A stretch of 64,000 nt of DNA from the NCBI GenBank assembly GCA_033439685.1, contig JAUEDM010000001.1, forward strand, positions 3,410,001-3,474,000. Reading direction: 5' to 3'. Position numbers and translations under genes: made by a program. Under the pieces are notes generated by a model. That model did not search any database. It was not told the origin of the DNA and saw only the letters and a list, made by a program, of their open reading frames with translations. The DNA is from Apodospora peruviana (Eukaryota > Ascomycota > Sordariomycetes > Sordariales > Lasiosphaeriaceae). Of this stretch, positions 34,530 through 45,006 are shown one piece after another (the first letter of the stretch is position 1; each line of letters opens with the position of its first letter).

Positions 34530-37500
34530 TTAAACAGTCGCCGTAATCCTCCTCACGCTCTTCCTCGCGCCCTCGCCGGTAATCATTACCGACCCCTCCA
34601 TCTCGAGCGTGCGCACCACTTCCGCAAACTCGGCCGCGTCCACCTGCACGCCGGCGTTCTCGCCCAGCCGCCGCGCCACGTCCGAGAAGCGCACCGTCTG
34701 GCCGCCCGACGTCAGCTCGTCGAGCAGCTTGACCACGGCGTCCTTCATGTCGGCGCGGCGCTTGCGCTCGACAGCGCTGGTACCCTCGGTCAGCAGGCTC
34801 ATGTCGATGCGGCCCTGCGCGTCGGTGGCGGCCGTCTTGAGTGCCGACTTGATCAGCCGGACGGCCTCCTTGACGTCGTCCCTGGTGACGGTTGGGGAGA
34901 GACGCATCTTGGCGTGCGCCTCGGCGAGGCGGATCATGCTCTCGAGCTGTCTCGTGGTGGCGGTGATGCGCTTCTCGGCCGACCGCACGTCCTGGCCGAG
35001 CTTGCGCATCTCGACGTAGGCGTCTACGAGCTCGCGACCGGCCTCCGGACTGATTTGTGGGTGGATGTGGGCGCGGGCATACGAGATGTAGGAGGTCAAG
35101 AACTCAATTGGCTGATTTTGATATTGTTAGTTGTATGATTCTAAGCTGCTAGGAATGTGGATAAAGACTTACCAGGGTGTCACTCTCCTGCGCTGCCGAC
35201 TCAGGCTTATCGTCGAGGTACATGGAGAGCAGATGGCGGGCAAGTCGCTGATCCATCTTCTCGTCGACGCGGTCGAGCATAAGATAGACCAGATCGAAAC
35301 GCGACAGGAGGGTAGGCGGGAGATCGATGTTTTGCGGGACGGAGAGGTTGGGGTTGTACCGACTGCCGATGGGGTTGGCAGACGCCAGGATGCTCGTTCT
35401 GGCGTTGAGCGTGGTGATGATGCCCGCCTTGGCAACCGACACCGTCTGCTGCTCCATCACTTCGTGGAGCACCGAGCGTGTGGACTCGTTCATTTTGTCG
35501 AACTCGTCGATACAGCAGACGCCGCCGTCCGACAAGACAAGAGCTCCAGACTCGAGAACAAGCTGTCGCGACTCCGGGTCGCGCGTGACGTACGCTGTGA
35601 GACCGACGGCCGAGGAGCCCTTGCCGCTGGTGTAGACACCACGCGGGGCGATACGATGAACATACGCGAGGATCTGAGACTTGGCTGTGGACGGGTCACC
35701 GCAGAGCAGGACGTTGATATCGCCACGGTACCTGGGGCTGCCTCCCTTTTCGAACGACTTGTTGGTGCCGCCGAAGAGCTGGAGAAGGATACCCTTCTTC
35801 ACGTCGTCCATTTCGTGGATCGAGGGAGCCAGGGACCGGGAGAGGAGGTCGTAGATATCCGGCCGCGCAGCAGTCGCCTTTATCTTCTCCTCTTCCTCGG
35901 GCGAGACCCTCTTCACCTCGTCTAAGCTTTGACCGCTGGCATGCGCGTCCTCTTCCTCGGCGAGATCAAGAGTGGATTGATCCGCGCCCATTCTCTTTCT
36001 GTCGACCTTCTGCACGTGGACAACGTCGACATAAGTCTTGTGCACGCTCTTGACCGTCCTCATGCGCGGGTTGACGCGGACAGGAGTGACTTTGAAGATG
36101 CCGGTGAGCTCGACGCGGTCACCAGCCTTGCAAAAGTCTACCAGCTCGTTGTACACACAAACGGACACCGAATGTGGCGTCTGTCCGGCAGGAATGGCAT
36201 CGGGTGTCTCCTGCAGCTTGATGACCTGCTTATCTTCAAAAGTACACCGGTTGTGAACAATTTGCATGGAGTTCTTGGAGGCGCAGCGCGCCCGCGGGCA
36301 CTCTGTAGGTTCGCGGATCTTGCCGCGATCCAAACTGACGTTTACCGAGTGTCCACAGACGCTGCACTTGAAGAAGGCATCCTTCATGTCAGGGATGACT
36401 GGGGTTGTCCGGATAACAAGACCCTTGATACCAACAAGCTTGTCCATATCAGACGGGTTCAACTCCCGCAAGTTGGTAGTCTTGTCGAGTCCCCAAGGCC
36501 GAACAACAAAGTCTGTCTGATTGATTTGGTCCTCCAAGGTCTGCTGTTGCTGCTGCCCTTGGGAGGGCCTCGGGGTGGACGGCTCTTCGCTGCGTTCCGA
36601 GCTCGGAAAAGCAGGTTCGGAGCTCTGGGAGGCATTGGGAGCACCGTGTCCCGTGCTCTGCGAGGTCCTCTGGCTTGCCATCTCTGCGCGCGCCAGCTCG
36701 ATCATGCAATCGTGAACACACTGGTCCATTACGGGTACAAGCTCAGTCGGGTAGGACTGGACCTGGTGCCAGAGCTTGACGGTTCGCGGGTAAGCCTTGA
36801 GATCGCGAAGGTCCAGGTACAGCTTGTTGCCGCCAAGGAGTAACATATTCTCCAGGGTTTCCCAGTATGGCTTGGACTCGGCTGTTGGGTCTGCGTCGGT
36901 GTCCGCCTTGGTTGCCCCGTCTTGCCACATGCGGTATTTCTTGGTAAAGTTCCGGAGGAATTCCTTGAACGAGACAAATGAGTCATCAATCGATATTGTG
37001 GTGCCCCAGATGAGGCCCTGACTCGATCCACCAAGTGCGTCGGCGTCTGATGTATTGGGGTTGTTGTTCGAAAAGGAGGCAGCATCCGAACCCAAGGTAG
37101 AGCCGTCGCGGACAACACGGCCAGCATCGTCGAGGATGATGCGGCGAGGCACTGTTGGTGTTCGGAGAACGTCTGGATTGATGTCTCCTCGGCGGGATCT
37201 GACGGTGGTGGACCGCTGTGAGCTGACAAACAGTTGACTACTTTCACTTCGAAGATCCGACTGCTGGGTCAGGCTTCGACCCGGGCTAGAACTGGGGTCA
37301 TAGCGAATTGGGGATGACTCTGTCCGGCGGTTAGTGTCTAGACTACATCATCTGTTCTAACTGGTTTCGTACCTCCAATGAGAGCTCCACTCGCGCGCGG
37401 AGTTCGGTCGCCGGTGTTCTGGGACTCGGTGCCCTGGCGCAAAGGCGAGCTGGGTGCATTGCTGGGCCGTGAAGTGTTCTGGCTGTTGCTCATCTGGCGC

Positions 37501-37733
37501 AGCGGCGACGACGGCGGACCATTCGCAGCCGGACCGGGCGAGGAAGACTGGTAGAACAAGGGACTGGAAGCCAAGCGCGAGGTGCGAGACTGGCGGGGAG
37601 TAGCATTGGCGGCGTCGGAGGGACCAGCTTGCGCGGGGCTGCTCCGCGCTGCGGCTTGAGAGCTACGAGTCGAACGACCGGGCGTTCCAGACTGCGAGCC
37701 TCGTGTGGACCGACGTTTCGACGGCGACGACAT
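34530..37733 (-). CDS. MCM4: DNA replication licensing factor Mcm4
   Basis: Subunit of the MCM2-7 replicative helicase, loaded on origins in G1. Exons 37373-37733, 35173-37319 and 34530-35111 (introns 37320-37372 and 35112-35172) give 1029 residues. The N-terminal 200 residues are Ser/Pro-rich with many S/T-P sites, the DDK/CDK-regulated tail typical of Mcm4. The zinc-finger region has four Cys (CSVCGHS.. ECPRARC). The MCM AAA+ domain shows Walker A GDPSTAKSQ, Walker B CIDEFDKM and arginine-finger region LLSRFDLVYLMLD. The C-terminal part includes a winged-helix-like segment. Upstream, shared with RET3, are two ACGCGT elements that fit G1/S control. Confidence 0.97.
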
Positions 37734-38194
37734 CTTAGTTGTTGTTTACTGAAATATTATCTTGATGTTGGTGCGGAGAGATGGGAGTGGGCAACAAGAA
37801 AGGAAGTTGGGATGAGGGGTGTTTTGTTTGGAGGAAGCTGAAGCAGAAGGACGAGGAAGGGTTGCGATAAGTTAAAGTGGGAATTGGCGACCCGCTGCTG
37901 GGCGAACGAATGGGTCTGAAATTAAAACAGGAGACGCGCTTTCACGCGTCGCGGGCAAACCACTTTACGCGTCGACTGCAGGGTAGTCCATTAAAATCCC
38001 GGTCAAAAAGGTACGTACCGTGGTAGAGGTGGGGCTGAGCGCTAAAGCCACATCACTGGACAAGGGACCACAAGGGACCACAACTCCCACCGCCCGCAAC
38101 GACCTACATCGTGGACGATAGAGCTTCGCCCACCACCGCCCGCAATCAATAACAGACGAATTCCAGCGCTACGGCAAGGACACAAACCGCAAAG
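37734..38194. other. Divergent promoter, MCM4 and RET3
   Basis: 461 bp between the start codons of MCM4 (-) and RET3 (+). It holds two ACGCGT elements and a short tandem duplication (CAAGGGACCA twice, near 38060-38079). Confidence 0.7.
37944..37972. promoter_or_regulatory. Pair of ACGCGT (MCB-type) elements upstream of MCM4
   Basis: ACGCGT occurs at 37944-37949 and 37967-37972, about 210-240 bp upstream of the MCM4 start. In yeasts the MCB hexamer is bound by MBF and drives G1/S transcription of replication genes including MCM genes. Two copies 23 bp apart are unlikely to be chance next to this gene, but binding is inferred. Confidence 0.6.
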
Positions 38195-39107
38195 ATGTCT
38201 CCAGGAATGTCGCTTTACTCGGTTCGCGCCATATGTACGATCCAATTCCCGATGCCCAATTCCTCATGCGACCACTTCGAACCCCCCCGATCACAAAGAA
38301 AGCCAAGCCAGCCCGAGCTAACACATGTCCTTCCAACGCAGTAATTCTTTCCAACGACGGCGATAGGATATTCACAAAGTACTACACGCCACCGCACCAT
38401 GCCGCCGCAGGGCCGGGTTCCGGAGCCGGTACGATAAGATCCCCTCCCGAGCATCTTCATTCTGTTGCGACAAGAACCGACTGGCTGACACTGTCTCCCG
38501 AAATGTAGCTCCAGCAAGCGCCTCTCCTTTCCCCGACAAGACCTCCCAACTGCGCTTCGAAAAGGGCCTGCTAGCAAAGACGGCCAAGCAGACCGGCGAC
38601 ATCCTCCTCTTCGAGAACCACATCGTCCTCTAGTAAGCGCCAGCCGGCCTTTTCGTTCACAAGGAAAGTTATTCTAACACAGGAAAAAGTAAGATGGAAT
38701 CCGACGTAGCGCTGTACGTGGTCGGCGGTCTAGAAGAAAATGAAATCCTTCTGTACAACGTGATCCTGGCGTTGCGCGATAGCCTTCACCTCCTTTTCAA
38801 GTACAGTACCCCCCCCAACCCAACCCGAACTAAACCATGTGTTCACTGACACATCAGGATTAGATCAAGTGTCGATAGACGAACAATCGTAGAGAACTAC
38901 GACCTCGTATCCCTCGCCATTGACGAGATCGTCGACGAGGGGGTTGTCCTCGAGACGGATCCCACGATTGTGGTGCAGAGGTGTTCGCGCGCCCCGCAGA
39001 CGGACGTCAACCTCGGGAGGATCGATCCGTTCTCGGAGCAGGGTGTGAACAACCTTGCGCAGCTTGGAAAGTCGAAGCTGGCGGATTGGTTGCGGCAAGG
39101 GTTGTAG
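38195..39107 (+). CDS. RET3: Coatomer subunit zeta
   Basis: Small subunit of the COPI coat, which mediates Golgi-to-ER and intra-Golgi traffic; zeta pairs with gamma-COP. Five short exons (38195-38234, 38342-38428, 38509-38632, 38690-38800, 38864-39107) give 201 residues. Because the exons are short no long open frame marks the gene. Spliced segments include MSLYSVRAILILSNDGDRIF, a low-complexity insert, QLRFEKGLLAKT, GDILLFENHIVLYKMESDVA, RRTIVENYDLVSLAIDEIVD and LADWLRQGL, all typical of zeta-COP with its longin-like fold. The third intron ends in AAAAAG, less usual than CAG. The last acceptor is ambiguous: CAG at 38857 or TAG at 38863, six bases apart and both in frame. TAG gives FKSSVDRR, closer to the family. 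Confidence 0.92.
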
Positions 39108-39349
39108 TTTTGGAGTTGATTGTGCCTGGACGAGAGCTTAGGTAGCTAGGGCGTGCTGGAAATAAACGGGCAAAAGGATTCATGACAATTGAGTATTGGA
39201 GGAGTTATCTTATGAATTACTTTCTAAAGGGGATATGGAGCGGTTAGAGCGAGGGAAAATCAATCAAAAATATTATAAGCGGCGTTTTTTCTATTCTTGT
39301 TTTCTCCCGAGAGAAAACAAATTGTCTATCCATCTACGCTATGCTCTAT

Positions 39350-40936
39350 CTATACTCTAATGTCAGACGCCGCCTTTCGCAACCTGTTCATGACCGCGGC
39401 GGCGATATCATCCCCGTCACTAACACCCTCCACAAAAATGACATCCGCCCCTTGTCGATCCAGCTCCCTGAGGGCGGCAAAGAGGCCATGAGCCACCGCC
39501 TTTACGTCCTGCCCGAGGCCGACGTCTAGTAATCTCGCCGTAATACCACTGCTCCTCTCCCGATGACCAAGTAACAACAGCCCCTCTCGAACAATAAAAG
39601 GAGGGGGCGATTGCGCATCTCCGGAGGAATTCCCGTTGGTAGTTGTAGAAGAATCCTGAGCAACAAGCCCCGAGGAGGTCTTCAACCCGGCAGCCACCGG
39701 CCACTTCATCGTCCTGATCACCGCAACGGTCTTCCCTTCCTTCTTCTCAACAAGTTGAAGAAGCGCTTGCCTCAAATCATTTTCTGCCAGGATACCTTGA
39801 CCAGACTCATACAGCACCACCCTCGCCTTCGGACTATAATGCTTATACTTCATGCCCGGCGCCCTCGGCGCGTTCTTTCCCCCAGTTTCCGCCTGGTCCT
39901 TGTACGCCTTCTCGACATTTTCCCACCTCCCGCCACATCCCCTCAGTTCCTCGATACTGATGCCGCCCGGCCGCAGCACAACAGGCGGATCGCACAGCCC
40001 GTCCACGACCGTGCTCTCGACGCCGACCTGACACGATCCGCCGTCAAGAATCAGCTCGATCCGCCCATCCAAATCATCGAGAACGTGCTGTGCCGTCGTC
40101 GGGCTGGGCTTTGTGCTTGCGTTGGCGCTCGGCGCGGCCAGCGGCGCCCCGGCCAACTTGATCAACGTGCGCGCGAGCGGCGACGCGGGCATCCGGCATC
40201 CGAAAGTCTCCAATCCGGCCGTGACCTCTGGCGCTAACCTCCTCTCACTCTCCTCCTTGGGTGGTGGAAGGGGTAACAAGATCGTCAACGGACCAGGCCA
40301 AAACCTTTTGATTAGAGGTCTGTATATCGCGGGGATTGGATCATAATCTTCTCCGTCCACTGTTGTTGTGGAAAGAAAGCGACGGAGCATGGTCAGGTCG
40401 CACACGTGCACGATGAGCGGGTTGTCGCTCGGTCGGCCTTTCGCCGCGTAGATACCCTTCACGGCGGCGCTGCGGGTCGCGTCCGCGCCTAATCCGTAGA
40501 CGGTTTCTGTCGGAAAGGCTACCGGGATGTCAGACTCCCGGAGGTGGGTGGCTGCTTCGACCAAAGGGGCCATGGTATCTCCATTTGAGTTGGGGACTTC
40601 CCAGGTGCTTAGATGGGTGATATAAACGTCATTATCTTGAGGTTGGGGTTTTGTGGTTGTAGCCCAGCGTCCAAAGCCATCCGCCGGCTGGTGAACTTTG
40701 CTGATTCGGGTCTTCATTCTTGTTGTTGACGATGGTGATAGTGGTGTAGAGGTTGTGGTGGTGGCATTTACTGCCGCCTGTCTGGATGACGGAGACAAAT
40801 TTGAAGAATGGGCGGCAGTGGCTGCCACTGAGAGTCTTCGATGACCCGAGGTGTCAAAGGCGGTTCGTGATCTTGTAGCTAACCGCAAGTGTGATAAGAC
40901 GCCGAAAGATTTCAATGCGGCCAGTAGCTCAGCCAT
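39350..40936 (-). CDS. SUA5: Threonylcarbamoyl-AMP synthase Sua5/YrdC
   Basis: Makes threonylcarbamoyl-AMP from threonine, bicarbonate and ATP, the first step of the t6A37 modification of ANN-decoding tRNAs. It is a single-exon frame of 528 residues. The YrdC core starts near residue 125 with FPTETVYGLGAD, IYAAKGRPSDNPLIVHV and, later, PSANASTKPSPTTA. The Sua5 C-terminal domain follows, starting after the linker PGMKYKHYSP. The first 100 residues are Arg/Ser/Thr-rich with few acidic residues, like a mitochondrial presequence; an internal Met (residue 74) before the core could start a cytosolic form. It is convergent with RET3, with 242 bp between stops. Confidence 0.95.
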   Translation of the reverse strand: MAELLAALKSFGVLSHLRLATRSRTAFDTSGHRRLSVAATAAHSSNLSPSSRQAAVNATTTTSTPLSPSSTTRMKTRISKVHQPADGFGRWATTTKPQPQDNDVYITHLSTWEVPNSNGDTMAPLVEAATHLRESDIPVAFPTETVYGLGADATRSAAVKGIYAAKGRPSDNPLIVHVCDLTMLRRFLSTTTVDGEDYDPIPAIYRPLIKRFWPGPLTILLPLPPPKEESERRLAPEVTAGLETFGCRMPASPLARTLIKLAGAPLAAPSANASTKPSPTTAQHVLDDLDGRIELILDGGSCQVGVESTVVDGLCDPPVVLRPGGISIEELRGCGGRWENVEKAYKDQAETGGKNAPRAPGMKYKHYSPKARVVLYESGQGILAENDLRQALLQLVEKKEGKTVAVIRTMKWPVAAGLKTSSGLVAQDSSTTTNGNSSGDAQSPPPFIVREGLLLLGHRERSSGITARLLDVGLGQDVKAVAHGLFAALRELDRQGADVIFVEGVSDGDDIAAAVMNRLRKAASDIRV

Positions 40937-41484
40937 GCAAAGAAAAACGGTTGATGTTTTTTTCGTAGTATGCAGGAATATCGCTGATTAAATCATAGAT
41001 ACTGCATTGAAATATTTGGTTCGTTTGATAGTTATGTCGTTTTTTTGGTCGGTACGTCGCGTTGGTTTGTGTAGTGGTGGTTGAGTCATAAATTTTCATT
41101 CAAAAAAAATTATCAGCATGAACCTAACTTGAAAGTCAGGCCGCTTTTGATATTACATCTGCAAAGGCAACTCACACCACCACACTCATTGATAAACTAG
41201 GTGGATATTTGAACAATAAAATAGATATAAGATACAGGACTCCATTCACCAATTGAAAGCTCGACATGCTATGTCCGCCATTTGTAAAGTACCTGCTTTC
41301 CATCATGATGCCCGCTCAGAACGCCATGATTTCCATATTTCCATCTCCTGTCTATCTTTGCATCCCAGTGAAAGAACCAGATATTCTATACGTACAGCCC
41401 GCAAAAAAACAATTCCTGTCATTACTAAGCCCACGCCAAACAAGAAAACCCATATATACATACTGAACTTACTTTCATGTACGT
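40937..41484. other. Intergenic region, no gene seen
   Basis: About 550 bp holding the SUA5 promoter and the 3' UTR of the kinase gene. A-rich runs are present; no motif I can name. Confidence 0.5.
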
Positions 41485-44010
41485 TCACAAAGCAGAAACA
41501 GACTCAACCTCCCCACCGCGCCGTCCAGCTCGCACCGGCAGCGCAGAAACCCGTGCATTGGCAAATCCGAGATGTTCCGAAAAACTAGCCAGCAAGCGCA
41601 TCACATCCTCATGAACCTCCTCCCGGCTCGCGAGGCCCTGCATCACCCTCGCCGACGGGGGTGCCGGAACGGGCGGCATCTCGCCCGCGCCCGTCATCAC
41701 CTGTGGCATCGCCGCCGCCCTAGGCAGTTGACCCTGGTTGTCCGATTGCGACCGCGACCGCACGCCCGACCGGGATCGGGATCGGCGCGTCGTGCTCATC
41801 GCCAGATAATCTGAGTCGAAATAGTCACTGGTCGAGTATCCATCGTCGTCGTAGCTGTTTGCACTGTTCGTGCTGGTCGTGCGTCCGTGGAACTGACCAC
41901 CATTGCTGATGCTGTTGCTGTGGCCCGGAAAAGAAGGGAGATCCGGCATCGTGGGCTGTTTCAGTTCATCGGTAGTAGAAGTAGAGACCGTGCCCAGGCG
42001 CGCAAGATCGCTGTCGTCGGAGATATAAATGGACGGCTCCCGCCCCGAGGACTGGACTGGTAGGTACAGAGAGGCGTGACGCTCGAGGTCGAAAGGGTTT
42101 GCCCCTCCAATATCCGAGCCGCTGACGGATGCCACGTCTGAGTTTGCGGTCGATGGTCGGGTCAGTTCTGCTGGCATCGGAAGACTCTCGTCTAGATCGA
42201 TCAAGCTGCCTACGGACGCACGGTTGTCCTGCGGCTTGGGTGGCATGAGGTCGTATGCCTGTGACTGGAAAGGAAGCGGTTCTGTTGGATGATGCATCAG
42301 AGGCGGACGGCCGCCAGAGTCTGGCATGGTAGTATGAGAGCGCTCCTCATGGAAGGGAAAATGTGACATCTCGGGATTAGCAGAAGCTGGCGGAGCCATC
42401 GATGGGAACTTCCAGTCCTGGGTACGGCGATTGATATTCACCTCCGGATCACTCAGTGGCGGTTTGGTGAAGTCGGTAATTTCTTCAAACTCGTTCTCGA
42501 TTGAGATGCGTGGGCCGGCCTTGATCGTCTCCATATCGACAAATTGAGACAGGTGCCCGCCGTCGTGGAGGGACATGTCCAAATCGATGAGCGATTCTCG
42601 CAGAGTGTTGTGAAGTGAGTTGTCTCTCAACGGGAGGTCAGTGGTCGAAGTAGCCGTCGAAGTAGGCGGTGGCGGGGCCTTGCCGTAATATGCGCGAGCG
42701 TTCTCTTCGTAATTTGAAATCGTATTGGGGTCAAAGATCTTTTCGAGTGGTGCCTTGACGGCCTGCAACTGGGGAGGCAGGCGTCGCCTCGGCTTGGGCT
42801 TTGCCGGTCGAGAAAGTTCTTCGCTGAAGTCGAATTCGACGTTGGAGCCGTAAACATCATACACCGCACGCGCGTCTGTGTCTGCCATTGACTGGTCAAA
42901 GTCAACAGTCGTGCTGAAATTCCACTCGTCGTTGCCGAAATCCGACATGGAATAGTCGGCCGGTCCTTGCGCACCTCCGGGGGCGAACAGAGACTTCCTG
43001 ATCCCGCCTTGGGACTCCCATAATTTGTATGCTCTCACAAGATTTACCAGGGTGGATGTCGGATATTCGTCGCTCGTGTTGAAGATATACGGATGCTGTT
43101 GGACTTGTTCAATTGTTGGACGTTTTGCCGGGTCCTCCACCAGGCAGAAGGCAACAAGGTGCTTGATTTGGGGCGAGTAGAAGTCGCCTTCTAGCCGGGG
43201 TGCGTGACTCTTGATGTAATTGCCCAGCTGCGGTATGTTGAACCCAGACATGACGTTGGGAGGCAAGCCCGAAGCAATCTCGTAAACAAGCGAGCCGAAT
43301 GCCCAGATATCTACGGGAGTGCTGTATGACGGAGACTGCTCAAACAGCTCAGGCGCCATCCAATGAGGCGTTCCGATAAATGTTGAGCGCTTGTCGAGTT
43401 TTGTTTCGATAATTCCAGCAACGCCAAAGTCGCAGAGCTGCACGCTCCCAGACTCGGTGACAAGCACGTTTGCGCACTTGATATCGCGGTGGATGATGCC
43501 TTCCTTATGCACCCAGTAAATAGCCTCAGCGACTTCTCGCAGAATGGGAATGATCCACTTCTCTTGCAATCCCCCTGGTGCAGTCGGCTTCATCAGGGTG
43601 GCCACGCTTCCACCAGCACAGTACTCGGTCACCATCCACATAGACTGGCCGACTGGGAGGACGTCGAGAACGTAGTTGATATTTTTTGCTCCGCTATCGC
43701 TGAGTAACTTTAGAGCGCTTATCTCCTTCATAAACTCGCTGTAAGTGTCGGCCAGCTTCGGGTTCAGCGTATCGCTTTCTTCGATGTCGATGATCTTGAC
43801 GGCCACCACAGCTTTTGACCGTGGGTCGCTTGCCTTGTAGACGCGACCAAAGCTCCCCTTTCCGATTAGTTCCTGCAGCTGGTATGGCGGCATGTCCTTC
43901 CCAGACTTGACGCACTCGTCCTGGACGGACGCATTCATCTTTTTTGCATCCTCAACGGCCTTCTGCTTCGTTGAGGAATAGTCCGGGTTCCATACTGATA
44001 AGTGCGACAT
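41485..44010 (-). CDS. STE20/germinal-centre-type protein kinase
   Basis: Serine/threonine kinase of 841 residues in one exon. A 40-residue N-terminal extension (MSHLSVWNPDYSST..) precedes the kinase domain. Visible motifs are the Gly-rich loop IGKGSFGRVY, AVKII (catalytic Lys), HRDIKCANV (catalytic loop), DFGVAG, and the activation-segment signature GTPHWMAPE shared by STE20/GCK kinases. The remaining 500 residues are disordered and Ser/Pro-rich, with short repeated SLIDLD-like motifs (SLIDLDMSL and SLIDLDESL) and a polar C-terminus with an RRSRSRSGVRSRS segment. There is no PAK-type CRIB domain, so it belongs to the GCK rather than the PAK branch. In fungi such kinases act in septation and polarity pathways; which ortholog this is I cannot say. 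Confidence 0.93.
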   Translation of the reverse strand: MSHLSVWNPDYSSTKQKAVEDAKKMNASVQDECVKSGKDMPPYQLQELIGKGSFGRVYKASDPRSKAVVAVKIIDIEESDTLNPKLADTYSEFMKEISALKLLSDSGAKNINYVLDVLPVGQSMWMVTEYCAGGSVATLMKPTAPGGLQEKWIIPILREVAEAIYWVHKEGIIHRDIKCANVLVTESGSVQLCDFGVAGIIETKLDKRSTFIGTPHWMAPELFEQSPSYSTPVDIWAFGSLVYEIASGLPPNVMSGFNIPQLGNYIKSHAPRLEGDFYSPQIKHLVAFCLVEDPAKRPTIEQVQQHPYIFNTSDEYPTSTLVNLVRAYKLWESQGGIRKSLFAPGGAQGPADYSMSDFGNDEWNFSTTVDFDQSMADTDARAVYDVYGSNVEFDFSEELSRPAKPKPRRRLPPQLQAVKAPLEKIFDPNTISNYEENARAYYGKAPPPPTSTATSTTDLPLRDNSLHNTLRESLIDLDMSLHDGGHLSQFVDMETIKAGPRISIENEFEEITDFTKPPLSDPEVNINRRTQDWKFPSMAPPASANPEMSHFPFHEERSHTTMPDSGGRPPLMHHPTEPLPFQSQAYDLMPPKPQDNRASVGSLIDLDESLPMPAELTRPSTANSDVASVSGSDIGGANPFDLERHASLYLPVQSSGREPSIYISDDSDLARLGTVSTSTTDELKQPTMPDLPSFPGHSNSISNGGQFHGRTTSTNSANSYDDDGYSTSDYFDSDYLAMSTTRRSRSRSGVRSRSQSDNQGQLPRAAAMPQVMTGAGEMPPVPAPPSARVMQGLASREEVHEDVMRLLASFSEHLGFANARVSALPVRAGRRGGEVESVSAL

Positions 44011-45006
44011 GATGACTGGTTGGTCTCAAGGCCGGGACTGTGAGTAATGTCCTTTGTTAACAATATAGTGGAGAGTCCTGATCCGGGGATCCGCGTGAAA
44101 GCTTCAGAGGTAGAGGGTCTCGACAAGGCAAATCCAGAAGCCTGTCTGACTGCAGAAGTACCGAGTTTCGGGTGCCCGCAGTGAGCAATGCAGAGTAAGA
44201 AGCAATATGTTTGAAGCGAAATGATGAGCGAGCTCCGAGATATCGCGAAAGAAGCTATCTCCAGACTAATCAGCCTGGTTGGCAGAGCGTTAGCCTTGGG
44301 GGTTCAATTGGGACTCATGTTTAGGAATGATGAGAACGAGGATGAGTGTAAGTAATTGAAAGGCCAACTAACTGAATCAATTGAGTGAAATCAAGGGCTC
44401 CCAGGTTGTATTAGACTGGTGTTGGCGACGGGGCTGCTGCAGGCGGCGAACAGTTTTGAGATGAAAGTACGAATACGCGATGCCGGCGCGTTGTCGTGTC
44501 TCGGACACAGCTCAAGTAAACACAACGTGTTCGCCTCTAACCTGAGTCCCGCTTCAAATGAAAGAAAGATCGTAGCAGTTTCGTCAGTGCCCTGGCCGTC
44601 GTCGGCTTCCTGGACCTCTGAAGAATGCGTGTTAAGAGTCGTCGCTGGCGATCGGGAGTTGGAGAAGGGATGAGCCTCAGGTCAGGGGTACAAGACACGG
44701 CGCACGAAATGCTCCACTTGCCCCAAAGGCCGAGACATGTTACGGGGTAAATAATACGCTAAAGTTTCTTGCATGTCAATATCAGCCAATGAAATATCCT
44801 TGTCGGCACGTGGGATTGGCCCCGCTAAACATCAACTGGAGAAAGTAGTCCGTATCCGCACCTTATTCTCACACGGCCATTTCAGCGAATCTCAACACTG
44901 ATGAATGGATTGGATTCGAGATTCTGGTGTTGAAGGGAATTTATTTCTATTTTAATCATAGAATTAGAGAAATTTGGTATCTTCATCTGTTGAATCCGGC
45001 CGGGCA
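44011..45006. other. Kinase promoter region
   Basis: About 1 kb upstream of the kinase and downstream of the DUF7053-like gene. CCAAT occurs at 44786-44790, CACGTG at 44807-44812, and ATTGG a few bases on. A short stretch at 44271-44310 resembles tRNA A- and B-box halves but is far too compact to be a tRNA. No gene was recognised. Confidence 0.5.

Noticed and set aside
35131..36843. Two long plus-strand open frames (264 and 304 codons) inside MCM4
   Set aside because: They are antisense to the conserved MCM AAA+ domain. GC-rich third positions create open antisense frames; no motif was seen in them.
44271..44310. tRNA-like A-box and B-box halves
   Set aside because: The two boxes are only about 20 bases apart and no cloverleaf or acceptor stem can be formed.
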